From positions 1 to 16,636 of the forward strand of contig JAGTUY010000444.1 in NCBI GenBank assembly GCA_018224455.1: 16,636 bases of DNA, in the 5' to 3' direction. The notes beneath the pieces were generated by a model, which saw only the letters and a list, made by a program, of their open reading frames with translations, made no database searches and was not told the DNA's origin. Every line of letters starts with the position of its first letter. Within the stretch, counting starts at the first letter, position 1. This DNA is from Desulfosarcina sp. (GTDB lineage: Bacteria > Desulfobacterota > Desulfobacteria > Desulfobacterales > Desulfosarcinaceae). Position numbers and translations under genes: made by a program. Shown here one piece after another: positions 8,606-15,142 of the stretch.

Positions 8606-9284
8606 GCAGGGATACCCGTGTGGTGAATGGTTTGGGCCGGGTCGGCGTTCCCACCGTCAGCCGGATCTCAACCGCCCGCGGTGTGGCGAAATCGGTGTCG
8701 GCCGATTCCGAATCCCAACGGTCGCTGGTTGCGTCCTCGTCGCCCAGGTATTCGAATTCGAGGGCCAGTATGTTGTCGCATAAAATGGGGTCGTCTTCGC
8801 TCTCCTCAAAATCGGGAAATGGATAGAGGTGGTCGGCACGGCGCAGGACTAGCGAGTCGTCGGAGCGCTGATGAACATAGTAGACGATGCGGCACACCCC
8901 CTGCCGCGAATCCCCGTTCACGGCCAGGTGGGCCAGTGAGGCGAATCGAAGGCGACCGAAGCTGCCGCCGCCCACGTCGGTCGTATCTCCCACCAGGCGA
9001 TAGGGGTCCTGCGGGTCATTGAACGTGGGCTTGGTATATCGTGGATAGTCGGAGACGACCAGGCCCCCCAGATCGGTGGCCATACGCCCTAAACTGGTGC
9101 GGGCAGACTCGAAGACGGCCACGTCGCCGCCGACAGCGTCGGCGCTGGAAAAAACAGCTCGGAAAGAGCCAAAAACCGTGGTGATCACCACGGCGAAGAT
9201 AAAGATCGCCACCATGATCTCAAGCAGGGTGAACCCGCTGCCGGAGACCGCTGCCGTGGATGGCCGCCGGTGCAGGCTATTCAT
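8580..9284 (-). CDS. gspJ: Minor pseudopilin GspJ
   Basis: GspJ is a minor pseudopilin of the tip complex with GspI and GspK. I chose the ATG at 9284 (234 residues) because it gives a short 17-residue leader ending in SG, followed by FTLLEIMVAIFIFAVVITTVFGSF with Glu at mature position 5. A longer reading frame continues upstream to 9452 but would overlap gspI heavily. The chosen start overlaps the gspI stop by 8 bp and has a modest AGG seven bases upstream. Features typical of GspJ include the motif SARTSLGRMATDLGGLVVSD and a C-terminal region RAVEIRLTVGTP.....FTTRVSLHVRRE. GspK starts inside its last 26 bp. Confidence 0.93.
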   Translation of the reverse strand: MNSLHRRPSTAAVSGSGFTLLEIMVAIFIFAVVITTVFGSFRAVFSSADAVGGDVAVFESARTSLGRMATDLGGLVVSDYPRYTKPTFNDPQDPYRLVGDTTDVGGGSFGRLRFASLAHLAVNGDSRQGVCRIVYYVHQRSDDSLVLRRADHLYPFPDFEESEDDPILCDNILALEFEYLGDEDATSDRWDSESADTDFATPRAVEIRLTVGTPTRPKPFTTRVSLHVRREAVE

Positions 9285-9705
9285 ACAAGAGCCTGTAGGC
9301 ATCCAGTTTAAATACGGATGCTTCCCCGTCACGGCTGATGGTGACGGTAATGCGCTTGAGCGTCGGCCCGTCTTCCTTGAGCAGGTCGGACGAGACGTTC
9401 TCCGATTCGATCTGCCATGCGTAGCCGGGATGGGCGTTACCGAAATCGCCACTGTCGCCGGAAAGATCCTTCAGTTCGATCGTGTCTATGTCGGCCAGCT
9501 TCTGACCCATCAGCAGGGCCGCCACCGTGTCGAACCGTCCCCTGGCGTCCATGAACAGGGTCTGGCTATGCATGCGATAAATGGCCGTCAGTGCGATGGC
9601 CACCACGGCCAGGGCCACCATCACTTCCAAGAGAGTGAATCCGTTTTCGATTCCGCTTTTTCGGGTGAACCCGGTTCGGCGGCGCTGAGGGTTGACTGAC
9701 ATCAT
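9277..9705 (-). CDS. gspI: Minor pseudopilin GspI
   Basis: GspI is a minor pseudopilin thought to nucleate the tip complex with J and K. The product has 142 residues from the ATG at 9705. That start is preferred over the in-frame ATG at 9714 because AAGGA lies eight bases upstream, while 9714 is almost on top of the same purine run. The leader ends in ENG at residue 22, followed by FTLLEVMVALAVVAIALTAIY with Glu at mature position 5. Length and the segment LLMGQKLADIDTIE suit GspI. The gspH stop lies 2 bp upstream (TAG CT ATG), so translation is probably coupled. Confidence 0.92.
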   Translation of the reverse strand: MMSVNPQRRRTGFTRKSGIENGFTLLEVMVALAVVAIALTAIYRMHSQTLFMDARGRFDTVAALLMGQKLADIDTIELKDLSGDSGDFGNAHPGYAWQIESENVSSDLLKEDGPTLKRITVTISRDGEASVFKLDAYRLLYE

Positions 9706-9707
9706 AG

Positions 9708-10277
9708 CTACCATCCTTCCGGGCCCCGGACCAGATTGACTCCGGCCAGAAAGGGTTCGATGAAAAAAGCCAGGCGATCACCGTCATGGGTCCGCACGCG
9801 GATGACGGCTTTGTCGGAATAGCCCTTGGGATAAAAGGCGATGGGGATGGTCCCGCTGGAGACGCGCTCGGTCTGTGAAAAGGCCACATGATCGATGGTC
9901 ACCCCGCGTGGCAAAGAATAGCCGGCCTCACGGGCGGCGTCCGCATCGGTATCCGCCATGCCGGCTTCGGTGATCCAGAGCCGCTGGACGTCGGGCGACA
10001 CCTGGAGCAGGTAGGTTTTGTTTTCGACAACCGCTTTTTCCTTGAGGCCGCGGACCGTGGCGATGATCCAGCGTGCGGTTTCGTCGCTGCCATCGGAGAA
10101 GAGTCCGCCTTCCAGGCGTGGGATGGCCACCACCAGCATAATGCTGATCAGGGCGGTCACGACGATCAATTCAATCAGTGTGAATCCACGATTGCCCAAA
10201 AGGGTGGTTCCTGTGTTGTTTTCCGGGGGTGCCTGCGTTTGCAGGGCGTGTTGACGGGCAGACTGGCTCGATGTCAT
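9708..10277 (-). CDS. gspH: Minor pseudopilin GspH
   Basis: GspH is a minor pseudopilin that joins the tip complex to the GspG shaft. The ATG at 10277 gives 189 residues with an unusually long 31-residue leader ending in GNRG, then FTLIELIVVTALISIMLVVAIPRL with Glu at mature position 5. The rest (ARWIIATVRGLKEKAVVENKTYLLQV, then VTIDHVAF, IPIAFYPKGYSDKAVI) matches the GspH globular fold. The ATG has little ribosome-binding sequence. A TTG about 26 codons further in follows AGGAACCACCCTT and would give a short five-residue leader, so the true start is uncertain. It is separated from gspG by 47 bp containing a hairpin. Confidence 0.9.
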   Translation of the reverse strand: MTSSQSARQHALQTQAPPENNTGTTLLGNRGFTLIELIVVTALISIMLVVAIPRLEGGLFSDGSDETARWIIATVRGLKEKAVVENKTYLLQVSPDVQRLWITEAGMADTDADAAREAGYSLPRGVTIDHVAFSQTERVSSGTIPIAFYPKGYSDKAVIRVRTHDGDRLAFFIEPFLAGVNLVRGPEGW

Positions 10278-10286
10278 GGCGTGAGA

Positions 10287-10304
10287 GACGGGCGCAAGCC
10301 CGTC
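10287..10304 (-). ncRNA. Hairpin between gspG and gspH
   Basis: GACGGGC and GCCCGTC are perfect 7-bp arms; on the transcribed (minus) strand the loop is UUGC. It lies about 20 bases after the gspG stop and has no following T-run, so it is not an intrinsic terminator. It may block 3' exonucleases and stabilise the gspG part of the message, or impede translation of gspH; both roles are inferred. Its loop core matches a second hairpin upstream of gspG. Confidence 0.5.
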
Positions 10305-10324
10305 AGGTGATCGCCGGCGCCGCG

Positions 10325-10780
10325 TTATTCGGACTCCCAGCTGTTGATATCCGCATCTTTATCCTCACCGCCGGCCGCCCCGTCGGCGCCGTAAGCGATG
10401 ATATCAAAATCGTCATGGACGCCCGGACTCAGATAGACGAAGTCATTGCCCCAGGGGTCTTTGGGCACCTTGCCCTTTTCCAGATAGCCGCCCTTGCGCC
10501 AATTTTTGGGAATATTGCCGGAGGCGGGCGGCTCTACCAGGGCCTGTATCCCCTGCTCGGTGGTCGGATACATGCCATTGTCCAGTTTGTAGAGCTTAAG
10601 GGCCGTGCCGATGCTTTCGATCTGCATCCTGGCTTTGAGTTGCTTGGCCTGCTCCGGGCGGCCCATGATGCGCGGGACGATCAGGCCGGCCAGAATGCCG
10701 AGAATGACGATGACCACCATCAGCTCGATCAGGGTGAAGCCGCGGCAGTTGCCCCCTTTTGGCGGGTAAGACAGATTCAT
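10325..10780 (-). CDS. gspG: Major pseudopilin GspG
   Basis: GspG is the main subunit of the pseudopilus that pushes substrates through the secretin. I use the ATG at 10780 (151 residues) because it has a strong GGAGG four bases upstream; the frame runs open to 10873 but that extension lacks a signal. The leader ends in NCRG at residue 14, followed by FTLIELMVVIVILGILAGLIVPRIM with Glu at mature position 5. The family motifs YPTTEQGIQALVEPP, GGYLEKGKVPKDPWGNDFVYLSPG and IIAYGADGAAGGEDKDADI are present. The aspartates of the last segment form the conserved calcium site. It lies 242 bp after gspF, with its own candidate promoter and flanking hairpins. This fits a need for higher expression than its neighbours. 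Confidence 0.97.
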   Translation of the reverse strand: MNLSYPPKGGNCRGFTLIELMVVIVILGILAGLIVPRIMGRPEQAKQLKARMQIESIGTALKLYKLDNGMYPTTEQGIQALVEPPASGNIPKNWRKGGYLEKGKVPKDPWGNDFVYLSPGVHDDFDIIAYGADGAAGGEDKDADINSWESE

Positions 10781-10848
10781 ATTTCCTCCATGGTTCCTTG
10801 CTCGGCGCTTAACCGGCACCGTTGAACCCTTAAGGTTTCTAAAAACGG

Positions 10849-10877
10849 ATACTAACCCAATGCGACCCAACAATCAA
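10849..10877 (-). promoter_or_regulatory. Candidate sigma-70-type promoter for gspG
   Basis: On the minus strand TTGATT (10872-10877) and TAGTAT (10849-10854) are 17 bp apart, each matching 4 of 6 consensus bases. A start near 10842 would give a leader of about 60 nt before the gspG ATG with its strong GGAGG. The position in a 242-bp non-coding stretch makes an extra internal promoter plausible, but the match is only moderate. Confidence 0.35.
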
Positions 10878-10918
10878 GCGCGGCTGGATGGGGGCTTGAG
10901 TTGATAAGCGGTTGAGCC

Positions 10919-10934
10919 GGGAGCGCAAGCTCCC
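10919..10934 (-). ncRNA. Hairpin upstream of gspG in the gspF-gspG spacer
   Basis: GGGAGC and GCTCCC are perfect 6-bp arms; on the transcribed strand the loop is UUGC, the same as in the hairpin after gspG. No T-run follows. If gspG is read from the long transcript, the structure lies in its leader; if from the candidate promoter at 10849-10877, it lies upstream. The role is unknown. Confidence 0.45.
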
Positions 10935-10950
10935 AACGAATAAAACCAAT

Positions 10951-10968
10951 CCAACCAACTAACCAACC
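10951..10968 (-). repeat. Two-tetrad G-quadruplex-like motif
   Basis: The minus (transcribed-sense) strand reads GGTTGGTTAGTTGGTTGG. These are four GG tracts with loops TT, TTAGTT and TT, the arrangement of the thrombin-binding DNA aptamer apart from a longer central loop. Further GG tracts follow and precede it. Folding in DNA or RNA is possible but unproven. Confidence 0.4.
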
Positions 10969-10971
10969 GAA

Positions 10972-11013
10972 CCAGACACCACAAACCAGAAACCACAAAC
11001 CACAAACCAGAAA
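10972..11013. repeat. Six tandem copies of a 7-bp unit (CCASAAA) after gspF
   Basis: The plus strand carries six contiguous 7-bp units of the form CCA(C/G)AAA, with one variant ending in ACA (10972-10978). On the transcribed strand they read TTT(C/G)TGG. The array starts 9 bp beyond the gspF stop and passes directly into the CCAA-rich stretch with the G-quadruplex-like motif. Such strand-biased C/A repeats are unlike the surrounding coding DNA and suggest slippage expansion in a spacer free of coding constraint. Confidence 0.8.
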
Positions 11014-11022
11014 CCGTTGTTC

Positions 11023-12249
11023 TTACCCCACCAGCTGGTTCATTTCGAAAATGGGCAGACAGATCGAAAGAACAATAAAAAGCACGACCACGGCCATGAC
11101 CAGGATCATCACCGGCTCCAGCATGGCCATCATGCTCATGATCGATGACTGGACTTCGTTTTCATACACCTCGGCGATTTTGTAGAGCATGGATTCAAGC
11201 TCCCCGCTCTGCTCACCCACCTGGACCATCTGCACGGCCAGATCGGGGAAGACGTCGTCGGCCGCCAGCGACAAGCCCAGTCCCTGGCCTTTTTCGACTT
11301 CACTGGAGGCCTTTTCGATGAGGCCGGAGATCACGACATTGCCGGTGACATTTCTGACGATCTCCAGGGCCGGAAGCATGGTCACGCCGTTTTCAAGCAG
11401 CGAAGCGAGGGTCCGGGCAAAACGGGCCACGGCGATCTTTTTCAGCATCATGCCCATGACGGGCATGGAAAGCATCATCCGATCGGTGGCAACAAGCCCG
11501 CGTTCCGTCTTTCTAAAGGCCTTTAAGGCCACCAGACCGGCGATGATCGCGACCACCAGCAGCCACCAGAAGCGTTTGAACAGATCGCTGGCCGCGATGA
11601 GAAACCGGGTTGGGGTGGGCAAGGCCTGATTCATGTCCACGAAGATGGTGGTGATGTTGGGGATAACGAAGGTCATCAGAAAAAAAAGCACCAGGGTGCC
11701 GATGGCGGTCATGAGGATGGGATAGGCCATGGCGGTTTGGATGCGGGACTTGAGCTCCTGCTGCTTTTCCATGATGTCTGCCAGGCGCTGGAGAACGATT
11801 TCAAGGGTTCCAGAGGTCTCTCCGGCGCGTACCATGTTGATATAAATTTGAGAGAAAACCGACGGGTAGAGCGTCAGGGACGAGGCAAAGCTGTTGCCCT
11901 CGACGATAGAGTCCTTGATCCGGGCGACGATTTTGGTAAACCCGTGGGTCTTGGTCTGTGAAACCAGGGTGGTCAGTGCGGTAACCAGTGGGAATCCGGC
12001 ACCGGTGAGGGTCGCCAGCTGGCGGGTCCACAGGCTGACATGGGCCGGCGTGATGCGACGGAACAGGGCAGGGAAGCTGAGGCTGCGGGTCTCTTTGCTG
12101 GTTTCGCCGTCGGTGACCTCTTTGACGGTGACCGGAAAACTGCCTATGGCACGGATTTTCTGCCGTGCCGCCTGGGCGCCGTCGGCATCGATGATTCCAG
12201 TGATGGTTTTGCCCTTTGTGTCCAGGGCTTCGTAATCGTAAACGGGCAT
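11023..12249 (-). CDS. gspF: Type II secretion inner-membrane platform protein GspF
   Basis: GspF is the polytopic inner-membrane core of the platform that couples the GspE ATPase to pseudopilus growth. The 408-residue length is normal. It has an N-terminal segment MPVYDYEALDTKGKTITGII and two repeated cytoplasmic T2SSF domains (about 70-190 and 273-395). The marker segments are WTRQLATLTGAGFPL, MVRAGETSGTLE and, in the second copy, FARTLASLLENGV and MVQVGEQSGELE. There are three membrane helices at about 175-200, 225-245 and 374-400. The ATG at 12249 has AGGA nine bases upstream and lies 14 bp after the rsmB stop. It is thus the first gsp gene and probably shares the transcript of the housekeeping genes. 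Confidence 0.96.
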   Translation of the reverse strand: MPVYDYEALDTKGKTITGIIDADGAQAARQKIRAIGSFPVTVKEVTDGETSKETRSLSFPALFRRITPAHVSLWTRQLATLTGAGFPLVTALTTLVSQTKTHGFTKIVARIKDSIVEGNSFASSLTLYPSVFSQIYINMVRAGETSGTLEIVLQRLADIMEKQQELKSRIQTAMAYPILMTAIGTLVLFFLMTFVIPNITTIFVDMNQALPTPTRFLIAASDLFKRFWWLLVVAIIAGLVALKAFRKTERGLVATDRMMLSMPVMGMMLKKIAVARFARTLASLLENGVTMLPALEIVRNVTGNVVISGLIEKASSEVEKGQGLGLSLAADDVFPDLAVQMVQVGEQSGELESMLYKIAEVYENEVQSSIMSMMAMLEPVMILVMAVVVLFIVLSICLPIFEMNQLVG

Positions 12250-12263
12250 GGCGTTTTATCCTG

Positions 12264-13667
12264 TCATCGCGTGCGTTGCAGCCGCGCTGCGAAAAAGCCG
12301 TCCATGTGATTGATGTGGGGTGCGGTTCTGAAAAAGCCGTCCTTACCCAGAAAAGGAAGTACGGTCTTCTCTTCCATGGATTGCGCTCCGATTATAGCAA
12401 AGTTTGCATGCTTTTTCAAAAAAGTCTTGATTACGTCTTCATTTTCTTCCGGTTCCATGCTGCAGACGGCAAAAACCAGGACCCCGTTCGTTTTGACCAG
12501 CGGGGCGAGATGGTCGAGAAAGCGCGCCTGCTGCTCGGCCAGTCGGGGGATATCGGCCGGCTGGCACGACCATTTGGCGTCCGGGTTGCGCCGCAGCACG
12601 CCCAGGCCGGAGCAGGGTGCATCCACAAGGATCCGGTCGAACCGGGGCAGGGTTTCAACAAGCAGCGGCCGCTTCAGGTTTGCGCGCCGGGTGCGGACAA
12701 TGGATACGCCCAGGCGGCGCGCCTCGTTTTCCAGACGGGTTAATTTGGCTTGCACGCTGTCCATGGCCACGATGACGCCGCGGTTGTCCATGATCTGGGC
12801 CAGGTGGGTCGCCTTTCCACCCAGACCGGCGCAGGCGTCCAGAACGGTTTCTCCCGGCCGGGGTGACAGCAAGAGGGAAACCAGCTGGGCAGCCCCGTCC
12901 TGGACGGAAAAGCGGCCGTCGACAAAAGCCTGCATCTCAGGGATGGGGAGACGGGGGTGGACCAGGTTGACCCCGTCGGGGACGCTGTCCACGATCTCGA
13001 TGGCTTCCGCCTGGTCCGACAAGGCCTTCACCAGTTCGGTCAGGTTGCTTTTCAGCCGGTTGCAGCGCAAGGTGATGGGCGGGATGGCGTTCATCGCTGC
13101 ACACAGCCGGTCGGTTTGGGCCAGGCCCAGCCGGCCGATCCAGCGCGAGGCCAGCCAATGGGGAAAGGCGTGGACCACGGCGATGTGATCCACCGGCGAC
13201 TCCGGGGCGTCGGGAATGCAGAACCGATCGGGCTCCCGCAGCGCATTTCTCAGCAGGGCATTGACGAATCCGGCGGCTTTCGAGGCTTTGCGGGCATGCA
13301 CCAGGTTGACTGCCGTGTTGACGGCTGCCGATGCCGGAATCCGGTCCATGAACAGGATCTGCAGCAGGCCGATTCTCAGGATGTTCAAGATGGGTGGGGA
13401 TATCTTTTTAAGGGGCCGATCGGCGTAGGCTGAGACCACAGCATCCAAGCGCAGCCGCCAGCGCAGCACGCCGTATACCAGCTGGTTGAACAAGGCCCGG
13501 TCCCGGCGGGAGAGCCCTGTCAGCATGGGTGCTAAATCATCGAGCACCGCGTCCAGGGTCGCCTTGCCCATGCCTAATCGATCCAGCACGGCCAGAGCAG
13601 CGGCCCTAGGGTTGGCGATTGGCCGGTTCGGCCTTGTCGGGGGGTGGGGAAGGCGTGATGCGGTCAC
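12264..13667 (-). CDS. rsmB: 16S rRNA (cytosine-967-C5)-methyltransferase RsmB
   Basis: RsmB methylates C967 of 16S rRNA with S-adenosylmethionine. The 467-residue protein has a NusB-like RNA-binding N-terminal domain (about 18-150; NPRAAALAVLDRL, DRALFNQLVYGVLRWRLRLD, AAVNTAVNLV, GFVNALLRN). A Rossmann methyltransferase domain follows. SAM motif I is VLDACAGLGGKATHLAQ (about 276-292). Motif IV is LVDAPCSGLGVLRRNPD, with the PC cysteine at 352. Motif VI is FAVCSMEPEENE, with the nucleophile cysteine at 402. The start is a GTG at 13667, six bp after the fmt stop; the next in-frame ATG would remove part of the NusB domain. fmt-rsmB adjacency is widespread. Slightly longer than the E. coli protein (429 residues). 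Confidence 0.95.
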   Translation of the reverse strand: MTASRLPHPPTRPNRPIANPRAAALAVLDRLGMGKATLDAVLDDLAPMLTGLSRRDRALFNQLVYGVLRWRLRLDAVVSAYADRPLKKISPPILNILRIGLLQILFMDRIPASAAVNTAVNLVHARKASKAAGFVNALLRNALREPDRFCIPDAPESPVDHIAVVHAFPHWLASRWIGRLGLAQTDRLCAAMNAIPPITLRCNRLKSNLTELVKALSDQAEAIEIVDSVPDGVNLVHPRLPIPEMQAFVDGRFSVQDGAAQLVSLLLSPRPGETVLDACAGLGGKATHLAQIMDNRGVIVAMDSVQAKLTRLENEARRLGVSIVRTRRANLKRPLLVETLPRFDRILVDAPCSGLGVLRRNPDAKWSCQPADIPRLAEQQARFLDHLAPLVKTNGVLVFAVCSMEPEENEDVIKTFLKKHANFAIIGAQSMEEKTVLPFLGKDGFFRTAPHINHMDGFFAARLQRTR

Positions 13668-13673
13668 GGTCGA

Positions 13674-14615
13674 TTATCCCAGACTTGTGCCATCGGGTAG
13701 GCGGCAGCCGCAGAGAAAATCGTCGATGGGCAGGCGTTTGCCTGAGTTCCCTTGAATCTCCTGGATGGCAATGGCCCATTTGCCGGTGGCCACACGAAGC
13801 TCTCCGGCAAAGCACTCGAGGATGGTGCCCGGCGGCACGCTGATCTCCCGCTCCAGGACGCTGGCTGTGAAGATCTTCAGGCGCATGTCGTCGCTGAAGG
13901 TATAAGCGCCCGGCCAGGGGGTCACGCCGCGGATCAGGCATGCGATCTGTTCGGCCGGCATGGACCAGTCGATTTTGCCATCTTTTTTTTTAAGCATAGG
14001 GGCATAGGTCGCCTGGGTGTGGTCCTGGGGCACGCGCTCCAGGCTGCCGTTCTGCAGCCTTTCCAGCGTCCGGATCAGCGTTCGGGCGCCTATCTCGCTG
14101 AGGCGGTCGTGAAGATCGGCGGCGGTTTCGTCGGATCCGATCTCGGTTTTTTCCATCAGCAGCATATCGCCGGTGTCCATGCCCTTGTCCATCATTATGG
14201 TCGTGACGCCGGTTTCGCGGTCTCCGTTGATGACGGCCCACTGGATGGGCGCGGCGCCGCGGTACCGTGGCAGCAGCGATGCGTGGACGTTGATCGCGCC
14301 TATGCCGGGAATGTCCAGCAGACGTTGGGGCAGAATCTGGCCGAAGGCCACCACGATGAACAGGTCCGGCGCCAGTCGGGCCAACTGCTCCTGGAAGGCG
14401 TGGTTTCGCACCTTCTCAGGCTGCAGAACCGGGTAACCATATTGCACGGCGGCGTGTTTGACCGGCGGCGGGGTCAGCTTGCGGCCCCGGCCTTTGGGCC
14501 GGTCGGGCTGGGTGACCACGGCCAGCACCTCATGTTCGCTGTCATGCAGGGCCCGAAGCGACGACATGGCATAATCCGGCGTGCCCATAAAGACTATTTT
14601 CAATGGGCGGTTCAC
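13674..14615 (-). CDS. fmt: Methionyl-tRNA formyltransferase
   Basis: Fmt transfers a formyl group from 10-formyltetrahydrofolate to Met-tRNA(fMet), producing the initiator tRNA form used in bacterial translation. The 313-residue protein shows the family start LKIVFMGTPDYA, followed by VVTQPDRPKGRGRK and VAFGQILP. The catalytic segment NVHASLLPRYRGAAPIQWA holds Asn109 and His111. MDKGMDTGDMLL holds the third catalytic residue, Asp147. The C-terminal OB-like domain contains DGKIDWSMPAEQIACLIRGVTPWPGAYT. The start is a GTG at 14615 overlapping the def stop (GTGA, 4 bp), with GGAG eleven bases upstream; a TTG four codons in is a less likely alternative. It lies between def and rsmB, a classic arrangement. 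Confidence 0.96.
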   Translation of the reverse strand: MNRPLKIVFMGTPDYAMSSLRALHDSEHEVLAVVTQPDRPKGRGRKLTPPPVKHAAVQYGYPVLQPEKVRNHAFQEQLARLAPDLFIVVAFGQILPQRLLDIPGIGAINVHASLLPRYRGAAPIQWAVINGDRETGVTTIMMDKGMDTGDMLLMEKTEIGSDETAADLHDRLSEIGARTLIRTLERLQNGSLERVPQDHTQATYAPMLKKKDGKIDWSMPAEQIACLIRGVTPWPGAYTFSDDMRLKIFTASVLEREISVPPGTILECFAGELRVATGKWAIAIQEIQGNSGKRLPIDDFLCGCRLPDGTSLG

Positions 14616-15121
14616 TCCTGCTTCATCTCCTTTTTAACCCGGCGCTTGTACATCTGCCGCTTCAAGGCGCTGATGTGATCGATAAACAGGGTGCCGTTGA
14701 GATGATCCAGTTCGTGCTGGATGACGATGGCCAGAAGGCCGTCCGCCTCGAAGCGCAGGGGGTTGCCGTCCCGGTCGACCCCTTCCACGAGAATACGCGC
14801 TGCACGTTTGACGTCCGCCCTGAATTCGGGCACGCTCAGGCAGCCTTCGTTTTCCGAAAGCATTTCGCCCTCACTGGTAATGATCTTTGGATTGACCAGC
14901 ACGTGCAGGTCATGCGCTTCTTCTCTCGGCGCGATGTCGTAGATGATAAAACTCTGTCCGATGCCCACCTGGGGAGCGGCCAGGCCCACACCTGGGGCCA
15001 CGTACATGGTCGCGGCCATGCTGTCGAAAATGGTCTGCATGGCGCCGTCGATATTCTCGACGGGCGCCGTGCGCTTTTTCAGGAATTTATCCGGATATGT
15101 GAGTATGTCTAACACGGTCAC
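14612..15121 (-). CDS. def: Peptide deformylase
   Basis: Def is a metalloenzyme that removes the formyl group from the first methionine of new proteins. All three family motifs are present: GVGLAAPQVG (residues about 44-53), EGCLSVP with the metal-binding Cys94, and QHELDHLNG with the metal-binding His136 and His140 and catalytic Glu137. I chose the GTG at 15121 (169 residues). It aligns with the E. coli start (MTVLDILTYPD against MSVLQVLHIPD) and has GAGG nine bases upstream. A TTG at 15130 is in frame but touches that GAGG. It lies 21 bp after ribF and overlaps fmt by 4 bp. Confidence 0.95.
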   Translation of the reverse strand: MTVLDILTYPDKFLKKRTAPVENIDGAMQTIFDSMAATMYVAPGVGLAAPQVGIGQSFIIYDIAPREEAHDLHVLVNPKIITSEGEMLSENEGCLSVPEFRADVKRAARILVEGVDRDGNPLRFEADGLLAIVIQHELDHLNGTLFIDHISALKRQMYKRRVKKEMKQE

Positions 15122-15142
15122 GGTGTTCAACCTCGATTGTCG

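Noticed and set aside
9285..9452. N-terminal extension of GspJ to an upstream start
   Set aside because: It would overlap gspI by more than 170 bp and precede a normal short prepilin leader.
10781..10873. N-terminal extension of GspG to an upstream start
   Set aside because: It would add 31 residues before the leader and run through the strong GGAGG that marks the internal ATG.
10941..11013. C/A-rich repeats as a CRISPR array
   Set aside because: Units are 7 bp and contiguous, without spacers of typical length, and no cas genes are present.
13752..14678. 308-codon plus-strand ORF opposite fmt and the end of def
   Set aside because: Antisense to catalytic motifs of fmt; no recognisable domain.
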